Part shown: positions 35,690 to 47,143 of the stretch, one piece after another
How positions within the stretch are numbered: the first letter of the stretch is position 1
Layout: every line of letters starts with the position of its first letter
From: Chlorocebus sabaeus
Taxonomy: Eukaryota; Chordata; Mammalia; Primates; Cercopithecidae
Assembly (NCBI RefSeq): GCF_047675955.1
Contig: NC_132915.1
Span: forward strand, 50,544,026-50,608,025
Reading direction: 5' to 3'
DNA length: 64,000 nt
Made by a program: the position numbers and the translations under genes
The notes under the pieces: model-generated
What the model was told of the DNA's origin: nothing
What the model saw: the letters and a program-made list of their open reading frames with translations, nothing else
Databases searched by the model: none

Positions 35690-36094
35690 CCCTTTGCTCA
35701 TTATAATAGTAAAGAATAAACCCGTGGATGGAAGATTTAAGATGCTAATGAGACATACAATGTTACAACAAGCATATAGAGCTACTGCACATGTGCACCC
35801 AGAGGACCACCAAGAACATGCTTACTAGTAACGCCTCTTCCCGCCTCTTTATGGATAATCATGGAAGATTCCCATAAAAGGAGTCTCCCTAGTACTAGTC
35901 TACTTTCTAATCTTTATTAGCAGCCTACGCTGAATCCTCTCTGTCTCAGGGTGTACTGTCTATTCTACACCTAGCTTTCAAAATATTCCTTTTCTATTTT
36001 TTTGCAATAAATTACTCCATGCTGCATATCCACTGCTGTGTGTCTCTTGTTTAAATTCTTAAAACTAGGAAGACAAGAATCTAGGTGTCACATC
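35690..36094 (+). mobile_element. Possible solo LTR of an endogenous retrovirus
   Basis: The stretch has LTR-like order: promoter-like sequence with CATAAAAGGAGTC (about 35874), an AATAAA signal (36006-36011) followed by a GT-rich stretch, and an end near GGTGTCACA. No retroviral genes adjoin it. Family and exact ends unknown. Confidence 0.4.
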
Positions 36095-36940
36095 AGCCAT
36101 CAGCAAGAAGGCAAACTTCTCAAAATTGTTTTCTCTATATATTGCCATTACCTTCTCTTCTCTTATTTACTCTTCTACCTGCTCCTGTATGGTTTCTACT
36201 GATTAATTCTATCAGTCAACTGATTGATTCTACCAATCAACTTCCACTAAGACCACCAATGCCCAATGTATTAGGCAGTTTCAATCTACTCTACATTTTG
36301 CATGAATATATCAATTCTTCTAAGCAGTTTTAGTCCTTTAAATTTACTTTTATCACCATTCTCTCTTTTCCTTCTAGTATTTGGCCATTCCAAATCTGTT
36401 TCTATTGTAGCTGTTTCCTCCCTTTAAAGTTGAAGGTTTCAGAGGAAATTTTCAGTCTCTTTGTCATTCTGTAAACTCTTCTCACATGACCACTGCTGTT
36501 CCTGGAGTTTCAGGTCATGGCATTGCTTGAAAATTGCAGACTGAAATATCAAATTGCCAGTGCACGTTTGCACTTATATGTCTACCAGTCAACTGTAGAA
36601 GACATCTACTGCTTTTGTTTTTGTTTCCTCATATGCCTTGGCTTCAGCTTCTGCTGAAAAAAAAAATACCGTTTTTCGGTCTTATATCATTTATCTAACA
36701 GATTTAATTACAGTTGTTGTTTTTAGGTTTTTTTCCCTACACAAAGAAAGATGAAAGACAGCAAGAAATGTAAGTGTATCTTCATCTCTATAACCTGAAG
36801 TCAACATACAAGCTGGCTTATAGAATGTAAATTTGTACTGTACTTATACCTTGAGTATAATAACAATGAGTCAATGAATTGAACCATACATTTTTAAATC
36901 ATGTTGGAGAATCAACTTGGTGTTTCTCCTTAGAGAATAA
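36095..36940. other. Intergenic, nothing recognised
   Basis: AT-rich DNA between the possible LTR and the IFNA6 downstream region; no gene seen. Confidence 0.45.
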
Positions 36941-37332
36941 ACAAATTCAAGAAGTTTTCTATGGTAAATATTTAATAAACTAAACAAAATAATACATTGA
37001 CTAAACATAAAAATATATTTTATGTTTTCAACAATATAAAGGTATACATTTTATGTCTTTATATGGGCAAAAAATTAAATATTATAAATAGTCAAATAAA
37101 TATTCATTTAATAAATAGATAAATAGATCCATCAGCTTAGTCATCTGTAACGGACTAATTCCTGTGCAGCCGAACATGATGTTGCTTAATTTACACACCT
37201 GAAAATATTTGACACGTTTGATTCAACTCATGGTATGGTTATAGCAGAAACAAGAGTCTTTAAAATGGCAGATCTTGAAAGTGTGAGCTGGTGTAGTCGT
37301 CAATGGGAATCGTTTCTATTTTGGATCAGGTC
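36941..37332 (-). other. IFNA6: IFNA6 3' untranslated region, AU-rich
   Basis: Downstream of the IFNA6 stop on the minus strand. The interval 37080-37130 reads as repeated ATTTA/TTATTTATT motifs, the AU-rich instability elements known from IFN mRNAs. The equivalent stretch lies at 55125-55225 behind the IFNA1-type gene. I could not place a standard AATAAA. Confidence 0.65.
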
Positions 37333-37902
37333 TTATTCCTTCCTCCTTAATCTTTCTTGCAAGTTTCTTGATGAAGAGAAGGATCTCATGATTTCTGCTC
37401 TGACAACCTCCCATGCACAAGGGCTATACTTCTTCTCTGTCAGGTAGAGAGTGATTCTCTGGAAGTATTTTCTCACAGCCAGGATGGAGTCCTCATTCAT
37501 CAGGGGAGTCTCTCCCACCCACGCCTCCTGCATCACACAGGCTTCCAGGTCATTCAGCTGCTGGTAAAGTTCAGTGTAGAGTTTGTCTAGAAGCCTTTCA
37601 TCCCAAGCGGCAGATGAGTCCTTTGTGCTGAAGAGGTTGTAGGTCTGCTGGATCACCTCATGGAGGACAGAGATAGCTTGAGCCTTCTGGAACTGGTTGC
37701 CATCAAACTCTTCCTGGGGAAATCTGAAGTCGTGTCTGTCCTTCAGACAGGAGAAAAGAGAGATTCTTCTCATTTGTACCAGGAGCATCATGGTCCTCCT
37801 GTGACCCAGGCTGTGGGTCTGAGGCAGATCACAGCCCAGAGAGCAGCTTGACTTGCAGCTGAACACCACCAGGGCCATCAGTAAAGCAAAAGGCAAGGCC
37901 AT
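37333..37902 (-). CDS. IFNA6: Interferon alpha-6, intact
   Basis: A complete 189-codon secreted type I interferon. Residues 1-23 are the signal peptide (MALPFALLMALVVFSC to SCSLG) and the mature protein begins CDLPQTHSLGHRRTMMLL. Cysteines expected to pair are present at mature 1, 29, 98/99 and 138/139 (CDL, FSC, EACVMQ, PCAWEVV). The receptor-binding helix A and AB loop (RISLFSCLKDRHDFRFPQEE) and the C-terminal helix (CAWEVVRAEIMRSFSSSRN) are intact. The combination SLGHRRTMMLL, RISLFSC, FRFPQ and WDERLLDKLYTELYQQ is that of human IFNA6 as I remember it, and the neighbour (KLHL9) agrees. Intronless, as in all IFNA genes. Secreted by virus-infected cells and plasmacytoid dendritic cells; signals through IFNAR1/IFNAR2 and JAK-STAT (established knowledge). 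No defect seen. Confidence 0.96.
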   Translation of the reverse strand: MALPFALLMALVVFSCKSSCSLGCDLPQTHSLGHRRTMMLLVQMRRISLFSCLKDRHDFRFPQEEFDGNQFQKAQAISVLHEVIQQTYNLFSTKDSSAAWDERLLDKLYTELYQQLNDLEACVMQEAWVGETPLMNEDSILAVRKYFQRITLYLTEKKYSPCAWEVVRAEIMRSFSSSRNLQERLRRKE

Positions 37903-37995
37903 GGTAGATGTTGCAGATGCTGTTGGACTTGTTGAGATGGGTGACTCTGAACCTTCAGCTCTAGGTTCTCTGAAGACCTTGCTTTATGTGTAGGT

Positions 37996-38063
37996 CTTAA
38001 ATAGGGAACATACTAGTTTCCATTTTCAGAATTTACTTTCTACTTCTGATTTTGCTTTCCTTT
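37996..38063 (-). promoter_or_regulatory. IFNA6: IFNA6 promoter: TATA box and virus-response block
   Basis: On the minus strand the TATA box is TATTTAAG (37996-38003). The block 38017-38063 upstream reads GCAAAATCAGAAGTAGAAAG followed by TAAATTCTGAAAATGGAAAC, with several GAAA cores for IRF3/IRF7. Spacing to the ATG (about 95 bp) equals that of the other IFNA promoters here. An AluY begins about 480 bp further upstream. Confidence 0.8.
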
Positions 38064-38107
38064 GTGTACTCTCTAAATGGGTATAGAGTAGTTTTTCAAC
38101 CAGTTTT

Positions 38108-38141
38108 TTTGTGTGTGTGTATATGTGTGTGTGTGTGTAGT
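38108..38141. repeat. (GT)n microsatellite upstream of IFNA6
   Basis: An interrupted GT run (TTTTTGTGTGTGTGTATATG, then more GTGTGT) about 200 bp upstream of the IFNA6 ATG. It is absent from the matching spacers of the other two IFNA copies. Confidence 0.85.
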
Positions 38142-38527
38142 CATCATTGACACTCCCTTCTCTTGCCTGCCTCCAGTGTCTTTTAAGAATTTTTCTTCTT
38201 AATTGAAATTAAATTTTTATTACATTTTATTAAATTTTAAATGTTATGAAATTTTAATAACAAATATACTGTATATATCCTTATGTACTGTATGTATATC
38301 TACTTTGTACAGTAAAAGAAAAAGGATAAAGCTTACTCTTATTATTTCTTGATCCGTTAGGAATGGTAAAATAATTTAACTAAAAGTTAAATTTTAAAAA
38401 ATTTGACATTTAACTTAACTCTGAGCAGCAACTTTTAATTTGCCCTATTTACTTATATAAATTGTCTCAAACAAATTTGCGAATTAAGAATGTAGTAATA
38501 TACATAATAATACCAACATGATGACAT

Positions 38528-38854
38528 ATGTTCATAAATTTCTTTTTTTTTTTGAGACAGAGTCTCGCTCTGTTGCCCAGGCTGGAGTGCAGTGGCCAGA
38601 TCTCAGTTCACTGCCAGCTCTGCCTCCTGGGTTCACGCCATTCTTCTGCCTCAGCCTCCCGAGTAGCTGGGACTACAGGTGCCCGCCACCTCACCCGGCT
38701 AGTTTTTTTTGTATTTTTTAGTAGAGACGGAGTTTCACCGTGTTAGCCAGGATGGTCTCGATCTCCTGACCTCGTGATCCACCCATCTCGGCCTCCCAAA
38801 GTGCTGGGATTACAGGCTTGAGCCACCGTACCCGGCCATGTTCATAAATTTCTT
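38528..38854 (-). mobile_element. AluY, young, with perfect 17-bp target-site duplication
   Basis: Minus-strand full-length AluY between two identical copies of ATGTTCATAAATTTCTT (38528-38544 and 38838-38854). It has CCACCTCACCCGGCTAG, GTATTTTTTAGTAGAGACGG and TACAGGCTTGAGCCACCG, states I associate with the AluY lineages of Old World monkeys. The perfect duplication and low divergence make it the youngest insertion recognised in the window. It sits in the IFNA6 upstream spacer. Confidence 0.93.
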
Positions 38855-39669
38855 AAAGGTAAAAAATGAAATTATTTTCTTAAGTTTTATTTTTCGTATA
38901 CCTAACATTTAATTTTGCTCTAAAAAAAAACTAATTTTTAATTTCACTAGCTACTACATATTCATCCAGAGATTGTCAACATTTTCTTCTTTTCAGCATT
39001 TGACATTAACTGTTGATGTGTTGAAAATATTTAGTAGAATTAAATAATAACGTATACATTATTTGTATTTAATTCTCAAAGTCTACCTAATACTCAGAAT
39101 CCCTGAAGCTCAAACATAAGCAACATCTGGAAGAAAGGCAATCACAGCAAATGATGGAAAGAAAGTCCTCCAGTAAGCCATCTATTCACCATAGATTTAT
39201 AACACTGATTGTGCATGTATTTTGTCTGTTTCTACTGAATTCAATGTCAGTATGTCTTGTGTGATACACAAGAAAATTCAGTAAGGAAAATGAACACTAG
39301 AGAATAAGATTACGTAATAATTGAGCTTTGGAGGACCACAAACTATTGTAATATCTGAGAGTTGTTCACACCCCGAAGAATTAATTTATACAACCTTAGG
39401 GGCAATGCCATCTCCAGTGGAAATACACAACTTGAATATATCATCAATTTCATTTTGTTTTCTATTTTTGCATTAAAGTTCAAATTCCTCAACATATATT
39501 TATAGTTTCTTTTTTTTTGTTGCCAGTTATATATCAATTAGTTTATTATAGGCTTCATAGAAAACAATCATCTGTGCCAAAGTGTTTTCATTAATCTAAG
39601 CTTACTTTAAAGCATAAATCTAGAAAACATACTTCTGATAGTGAATTTTAGTAAATAGGAAGATATATC
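38855..39669 (-). repeat. IFN duplicon spacer, copy B (left part)
   Basis: Continues the spacer upstream of IFNA6. It matches 1500-2010 in order (the CTCAAACATAAGCAACATCTG-like phrase near 39110, TCAATGTCAGT, GATACACAAGAAAA, GAGCTTTGGAGGACCACAAA, GAATTAATTTAT) and in reverse complement 53300-53580. No gene in it. Confidence 0.75.
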
Positions 39670-41026
39670 TTTTTTTTTTTTTTTTAATACTTTAAGTTCT
39701 AGGGTACATGTGGATAACGTGCAGGTTTGTTACATATGTATACCCGTGCCATGTTGGCATGCTGCACCCATCAACTCGTCAGCACCCATCAACTCGTCAT
39801 TTACATCAGGTATAACTCCCAATGCAATCCCTCCCCCCTCCCCCCTCCCCGTGATAGGCCCCGGTGTGTGATGTTCCCCTTCCCGAGTCCAAGTGATCTC
39901 ATCGTTCAGTTCCCACCTATGAGTGAGAACATGCGGTGTTTGGTTTTCTGTTCTTGCGATAGTTTGCTGAGAATGATGGTTTCCAGTTGCATCCATGTCC
40001 CTACAAAGGACACAAACTCATCTTTTTTTATGGCTGCATAGTATTCCATGATGTATATGTGCCACATTTTCTTAATCCAGTCTGTCACTGATGGACATTT
40101 GGGTTGATTCCAAGTCTTTGCTATTGTGAATAGTGCCGCTATAAACATACATGTGCATGTGTCTTTATAGCAGCATGATTTATAATCCTTTGGGTATATA
40201 CCCAGTAATGGGATGGCTGGGTCATATGGTACTTCTAGTTCTAGATCCTTGAGGAATCGCCATACTGTGTTCCATAATGGTTGAACTAGTTTACAATCCC
40301 ACCAACAGTGTAAAAGTGTTCCTATTTCTCCACATCCTCTCCAGTATCTGTTGTTTCCTGACTTTTTAATGATTGCCATTCTAACTAGTGTGAGATGGTA
40401 TCTCATTGTGGTTTTGATTTGCATTTCTCTGATGGCCAGTGATGATGAGCATTTTTTCATGTGTCTGCACACATCTACAGCCATCTGATCTTTGACAAAC
40501 CTGAGAAAAACAAGAAATGGGGAAAGGATTCCCTATTTAATAAATGGTGCTTGGAAAATTGGCTAGCCATAAGTAGAAAGCTGAAACTGAATCCTTTCCT
40601 TACTCCTTATATGAAAATTAATTCAAGATGGAGTAGAGACTTAAATGTTAGACCTAATACCATAAAAACCCTAGAAGAAAACCTAGGTAATACCATTCAG
40701 GACATAGGCATGGGCAAAGACTTCATGTCTAAAACACCAAAAGCAACGGCAACAAAAGCCAAAATTGACAAATGGGATCTAATTAAACTAAAGAGCTTCT
40801 GCACAGCAAAAGAAACTACCATTAGAGTGAACAGGCAACCTACAGAATGGGAGAAAATTTTTGTAATCTACTCATCTGACAAAGGGCTAATATCCAGAAT
40901 CTACAAATAACTCAAACAAATTTACAAGAAAAAAACAAACAACCCCATCGAAAAGTGGGCAAAACATATGAACAGACAGTTCTCAAAAGAAGACATTCAT
41001 ACAGCCAACAGACACATGAAAAAATG
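39670..41026 (-). mobile_element. L1 (L1PA-like), 5'-truncated with inverted 5' part
   Basis: The T run at 39670-39685 is the A tail of a minus-strand L1. The interval 39686-40467 is its 3' end and the ORF2 C-terminus (frame 39906-40484, ending KTKHRMFSLIGGN). From about 40468 to 41026 the orientation flips: plus-strand ORF2 from HIYSHLIFDKPEKNKKWGKD to NSRWSRDLNVRPNTIKTLEE and beyond. The 18-bp phrase CAGACACATGAAAAAATG lies at 41009-41026 and its complement at 40450-40467, so both parts share one breakpoint, as in twin priming. The C-terminal frame is well kept, so this insertion is fairly young. No clear target-site duplication was found. Confidence 0.9.
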
Positions 41027-42277
41027 TTTATAGTTCCTAAACCAAGTCAATTCTATTAAACAAAAAGAAACCATCTTTGTCCTAAATTCATAACTGGATA
41101 AATACTATCATGTTAAGCATTAACTTACAACTCCAATCCTAAGCGCTGGGATATTTTTTTTTCATAGCAAGTTAAGTTGCCTCATTCCTCTAGATTCCCT
41201 TTCTTAAAATGGCAAGTATGGGATCATCTTTGGCAAATCATCTCTTTAGTAACTGGACTCTGTCCTATTAACTGCCTTATCCTCAGTACCAGGCCTACTG
41301 TACTTATTCAAGAAACAATTTTTGCTGAAGCAATTTATCAGACTTTCTCTTTATACTAAAAGGCATTCATGGGTGACCAAGCTATTTTGTTTCATCATGG
41401 CTGTATTTGTTAGGATTATAATAGACAATGGCTAACATTTCCACTCTACTCTTACTAAGTGTCAATAATGATTTTAGAGTGTATTGCCAAACCCACTGGA
41501 TATCTAATTCCTTTAAGGTATATATTGCACTGGGAATTCAAATGCAAGAGAAACATAATTTTCAGTCTTTGCATAGCACTATATTAAACTATATTATGAC
41601 CTCATCTTTAAATTGCCCTCTACATTTTATAATAGGAATTAACCAGCCTGGTGTCACAATATCGAGCCAAATGTCCAAACTCAAACTCTCCCTGATTCAC
41701 ACAGCTTACGGCAATCAGACAACAAATCACACTACATTTTGTGGGTAGTATCCCTGTAATCCCCAAGTCATCAATCTTCTACCTTTCCTGCCATTGTTAA
41801 GTAAGGCCAACTTCCCAGAATGTGTGTGTGAACTATAAATTGTTGGGACTTCATTGTTCCATCACGCAGAAATCTAGGCTTTAAATCATTTGATGATATT
41901 TAGATGACAACAGTATAAAATCAACATGTCTATATGAGGATAGAGATCAGATAGGATCAGTTTTTTTAAATAAACCAAATGCATTTTAGTATTTATTATT
42001 TTTAACAATTTACTTAAACTATTTATGTCATTAATTAACTTAAACTCTTTTTATCATTAAAATGCTCAGAGTTCTGAAATGGGTACAGGAGTTTCCATAG
42101 TAAACGAACTTTCTTTCTAAAAATGTATTTTGCAAAAATTAATAACTTTTATACAATAATCCAGTCAACACATTTTTATTGGATTTTAGAATTTAACCTA
42201 ATCATCATAGCTTTTGAATGCAGGATAATCCTGCTTAAGCTGTTATTCTGAGTCTATTCAACACTGGAAAAGGAACC
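41027..42277. other. Intergenic within spacer B
   Basis: No gene. Short open frames at 41177-41359 and 41428-41748 (SLNCPLHFIIGINQPGV, NQTTNHTTF) have no recognised domain. Probably unique spacer or an unrecognised repeat. Confidence 0.45.
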
Positions 42278-42308
<31 letters not shown>

Positions 42309-42572
42309 GGATTCTTGCTGTGTCTCCCAGGCTGGAGTGCAGTGGCAAGAGTTCAGCTTACAGCAACGTCTGCCTCCTGAGTTCAAGCAATTCTCGTGAC
42401 TCAGCCTCTCAAGTAGCTAATACAGGGGCTTGCTACCACACCTGGCTAATTTTGGTAGAGACAGGGTTTCGCCATGTTGGCCAGGCTGTTCTTGAACTCC
42501 TGAACTCAAGTGCGGTGCCTGCTTTGGCCTCCCAAAGTGCTGGGATTACAGGCTTGAGCCACCATGCCCTGC
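42278..42572 (-). mobile_element. Alu, full length
   Basis: Minus-strand Alu with a long pure T tail (about 42278-42304), AAGATGGATTCTTGCTGTGT, both monomers, ending CCACCATGCCCTGC. Approximate flanks GGAACC and GGAACA may be its target duplication. Confidence 0.9.
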
Positions 42573-43022
42573 TGGAACATTTTTGTTTGTTTCCCTGGAT
42601 TGTGTTGGGGACTTATGTATATTCCCTTTTATTGTGATATTTTGCTATGCAAATTTGTTTTGCTACTCCTGGATGTGTTTTTCATCTTCATTTTATGTCA
42701 ATAAAAGTATGTAAATATGACAAAAATAACTGAAATGTACAATGTTTCTATATAGTCCTCACAACACCAGATGTCTTTCTATCTCATTTCACTTTCCTAG
42801 AAAGTAAAAGTGGTCTGATTTCACATACAAATGCACAGAGAAAAAAATAAAACATATGTATGTCTAAATGAGAAAAATTTAAGAAGGAACACAATAGAAA
42901 TTAGAAAACAATAAATGAAACTAAAAAAACAAAATATACCAAAACTTATGCAATGAAGTGAAAGCAGTGCTAAGTGAGAAATTTCCAGCCATAAAAACTT
43001 GAAGAGAGTTCAAATCAACAAC

Positions 43023-43509
43023 TGATATAGTTTAATTCTGTGTCCCCACCCAAATCTCATCTTGTAGCTCCCATAGTTCCCACATGTTGTGGGAGGGACC
43101 TGGTGGGAGATAATCAAATTATGGGGGCTGGTCTTGCCCATGCTGTTCTCGTGATAGTGAATGGGTCTCCCAAGATCTGATAGTTTTAAATGAGTCTCAC
43201 AAGATCTGATCTGATAGATGAATGGGTCTCACAAGATCTGATAGTTTTAAATGGTCCTCACAAGATGTGATCTGATAGTGAACGAGTCTCATGGGATATG
43301 ATAGTTTTAAAAATGGGAGTTTCTCTTCACAATCTCTCTCTTTGCCTGCTGCCATCCGCATAAGATGTGACTTGCTTCTCCTTGCCTTCCACCATGATTG
43401 TGAGACTTCCCCAGCCATTTGGAACTGAAAGTCCAATAAACCTCTTTCTTTTGTAAATTTCCCAGTCTCGGGTATGTCTTTATCAGCAGCATGAAAACAG
43501 ACTAATACA
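43023..43509 (+). mobile_element. MaLR solo LTR (THE1/MST type), 5-bp target duplication
   Basis: Starts TGATATAGTTTAATTCTGTG and ends GACTAATACA, flanked on both sides by ACAAC (43018-43022 and 43510-43514). It has the family phrases CACCCAAATCTCATCTTGTA, TGGGAGGGACCTGGTGGGAG and CCAATAAACCTCTTTCTTTT. An internal segment of about 61 bp (AATGGGTCTC..AAGATCTGATAGTTTTAAA..) is repeated about 2.6 times at 43159-43315, making this LTR longer than usual. Confidence 0.92.
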
Positions 43510-44686
43510 ACAACCTTATTGTGCACCTTAAGTAACTAAGAAAAGAAGTGCAAATAAATAAATAAACCCCTAATCTAGCAGAAGGAAGGGAATAATAAAG
43601 CTGGAGCAAAGATAAATAAAACAGAGAATAGACGAGCAATTATTAAAAAAAAATCACTAAAACTGAGGGTTAGTTTTTTGAAAAGTTCAGCAAAATCAAC
43701 AAACCCTTACTAGGTTACTTTTTTAAAAAGAGAATACTCATATCACAAAATCAGGAATATAAGAGGGGACACTACAGCTGACGCCACAGGAAAAAAAAGA
43801 TCATAAAACTATGAACAATTATACTTCAGCAAATTGTATAACCTAGAAAAAATGGTTGAATTCCTAGAAATGTACAACTTACCAAGACTGAATCATAAAG
43901 AAATAAAAATTTGCAATAGACCTATAAGGAGATTGAATAAATAATTAAAAACCCCTGAAAAAAGACAAGCCCTGGGCCAGATGGCTTCACTAGAGAATTC
44001 AACCAAAAATTCAAAAAATTAACAGGATCTTTCTCAAACTATTCCATAAGATTGAAGAGGAGGGACCACTTCCAAACTAATTTTATGAATCTTGCATTAA
44101 CCTGACATAAAATTCAGTGAAGGACATGATATGAAAACTACTGCAAACCAATATCTCTGATGAATATTGATGCAAAAACCCTCAGCATAATACTTGCAAA
44201 TCAAATTTAACAGCACATTAAAACGATTATAGAACATGGCTACATGCAATTTATTCCTGGAATGTAAGAATGGTTCAACACATAGAAATAAATCAATATA
44301 GTAAACTACATGAACAGAATGAAGGGAGGAAAAACCATGATCACCTCAGTTGATGCTGAAAAACCATTTGATAAAATTCAATATCCTTTCATGATTAAAA
44401 AAAGACACTCAACAAACTAGGACTAGAAGGAAATTACCTCAACATGATATGGCCTATTATATGAAAATTCCACAGTAAACATCATACTCAACTGTGAAAA
44501 ACGACATGTTTTTCTTCTAAGTTCAGGAAAAAGGCAAGAATGTGCTCTTACAACTAATATTTCAAATCCTAGCCAGAGTATTTAGGCAACAAAAAGAAAT
44601 AACAAGCATCCAAATTGTAAAGGAAAAAGTGAAATTATCTCTGTTGGCAGATGACATATTCTTATATGTAGAAAAGCCTAAAGATT

Positions 44687-44728
44687 ACACACACACACAT
44701 ACACAGAGAGAGAGAGAGAGAGAGAGAA
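44687..44728. repeat. (CA)n(GA)n microsatellite in the L1M
   Basis: A CA run of about 18 bp followed by a GA run of about 24 bp, grown within the old L1 ORF2. Confidence 0.9.
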
Positions 44729-45828
44729 CTTATAAATGAATTGAACAAATTTGCAGTATACAAAATCAATAAAAATCAGTGGCATTTCTATATACTAACA
44801 GTGGATAATCTTAATAGGAAATTAAGAAAATGCTCTCATTTACAATAGCATCAAAAAACATAAAATATTTAGGAATAAACTTAACCCAGGATGTGAAAGA
44901 CATGTACACTGGAAACTACCAAATACTACTGAAAAAATTAAAGATGACTAAAATAAGTGGAAAGACATTTACTTGTATCCATCATGGGTTGGAAGACTTA
45001 ATATTGTTAAAATCTTCATACCCTCCAAAGTGATATACAGATTCAATGCAATCTCTATCAAAATCACAGAGGCATTTTTAACAGACATAGAAAAATATAT
45101 ATCCTAAACGTCATGGTCTCTGGATTGCCAAAACAATCTTGAGAAAGAAAAACAAAGCAAGAGGCCTCATGTTTCCTAATTTTGAAACATATTATGATGC
45201 TACAATAATTAAGGCAGCATGGCACTTGAATAAAAACAGACATATAGACTAATGGAATGGAATGGGAGCCCAGAAGTAAACTCTAACCTGCGTGGTCAAA
45301 TAATCTTTGACAAGTGTGCCAAGATTACACAATGCAAAAAAATCCCTTTGACAAATGGTTTGGGAAAACTGAATATCCACGTGCAAAAGAATGAAGTTGG
45401 ACCTCTTACACTACACTGTAAGCAAAAATGAACTCAAAATGGATAATGATCCAAATATAAGATATAAAACTGTAAAATCAATTGAGGAAACTTACATGGC
45501 AAGTTTCATGACAATGGATTTGGCAATGAATTCTTGGATATGACACCAGAAGCACAGGTGAATAAAGTAAAAGTAGATTAACTGGACCACATTAAAATGT
45601 AAAATTTCTATGCATCAAAGAACATAATTAACAGATTTAAAAGGCCACCTATGGAATGCAGGAAAATATTTGCAAATAGTAGATCTGATAAAGGGTTAAT
45701 ATCCAAACCATATAAGTAACTCCTTCAACTCAACAATTAATAAAAAGTTTAATTTAAAGAATGGGCAAATAACTTGAATAGGCATTTCTCCAGAAAATAC
45801 ATGTAAAGAGCCAACATGCACATTACTA

Positions 45829-46195
45829 TGATCTGAATGTTTGTGGCCCTCCAAAATTCATATATTAGAATCATAACTCCTAAGGTGATGGTATTAAGAA
45901 ATGGGAACTTCTGGGATATGATTAAGTCATCACGGTGGATCCCTCTGTGGCTGAATGGGATTAGTGCTCTTATAAAAGAGAACCCAGAGAGCTAGCTTTC
46001 CTTCCACCATATGATAACATAAGCAGGTGCTATCTATTAAAACAGGAAAGGGGCCCTCGCCAGACATCAAATTTGCTGGTACACTGATCTTGGTCTTCCC
46101 AGCTTCCTTCCAGGAATGTGAGAAATAAATTTCTGTTGTTTATAAGCCATCCAGTTTTTGGCATTTTGTCATAGCATCTCCAATGGACTAAGACA
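45829..46195 (+). mobile_element. MLT1-like MaLR LTR
   Basis: Begins TGATCTGAATGTTTGTGGCC and ends AATGGACTAAGACA. It contains GATGGTATTAAGAAATGGGA, GGGATTAGTGCTCTTATAAA and AATAAATTTCTGTTGTTTAT (TATA-like and poly(A) elements of the LTR). Inserted in the old L1; no clean target duplication is left. Confidence 0.8.
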
Positions 46196-46826
46196 CAGGT
46201 GAAAAGGTTCTCAACATAACCAACCATTAGGGAAATGCAAAGTAAAACAAGAAGAAGATATCACTCACACCTATCAGGATGTTTACTATAAAAAAAGATG
46301 TTGGCAAGGATGAGGAAAAATGGAAACCCTTGTGCAGTGTTGGTGCGATTATAAAGCGGTACAGCCCAGCACTATGGGAAGCAGTATTATGGTTCCTCAG
46401 AAAGTCAAAAATAGAAGTACCATATAATTCAGCAATTACACTTCTGGGTATATATAAAATATAATTGGAAGCAGGATTTTGAAGATATATTTATACACTA
46501 TGTTTATAGCAGCATTACTCACAGTAGCCAAAAGGTAAAAGCAGCCCAAGTGTTCATTGATGGATGAATGAATGGTTAAACAAAATATGGTATATACATA
46601 TAATGGAATATTATTCAGCCTTATGTGTATTCCATTATGCTTACAATAGATTAGTATTCGGCCTTATACAATGGAATATTGTTCTGCCTTGTTATATTAT
46701 TCAGCAAAATGTGGCATATCCATGCAATGAAGTATTATTCAGCTTCATTCTAACACATGCTACAGCATGAATGGACCTTGAGGACTTTATGCCAAATGAA
46801 ATAAGCCAGTCACAAAAAGACAAATA

Positions 46827-47143
46827 CAGTCTTCCCTCAGTATCTGCAAGGAGATTGGTTGCAGGACCTCCTTCAGATACCAAAATCCACGATGCTCAAG
46901 TTCACTATATAAATTGGCATAGTATTCACATATAACCTATGAATATCCTCCTGTATACTTTAAATAATCTCTGGATTATTAATAATATCTAATAAAATAA
47001 AATGCTATGCAAATAGATATACAGTATTTTTATTTGTAGTGTTTTTCTTGTATTGTTATTTTTATGGTTTATGTATTCAATATTTTTGACCTGAGGTTGG
47101 TCGAATGTATGGATGCTGATCCATGGATATGGAGGGCCTACTG
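46827..47143. mobile_element. MER2 (Tigger family) DNA transposon
   Basis: Left end CAGTCTTCCCTCAGTATCTG and right end CATGGATATGGAGGGCC then TACTG are inverted repeats, flanked by TA dinucleotides (46825-46826 and 47144-47145). It contains TTGGTTGCAGGACCTCCTTC and AAATCCACGATGCTCAAG, diagnostic of MER2. It splits the L1M 3' region cleanly. Confidence 0.9.

Noticed and set aside
36085..36333. 82-codon open frame with a hydrophobic stretch
   Set aside because: It is Leu/Pro-rich low-information sequence beside a probable LTR, without any family match.
39906..40484. 192-codon minus-strand frame as a gene
   Set aside because: It is the C-terminal part of L1 ORF2 in a truncated, inverted L1.
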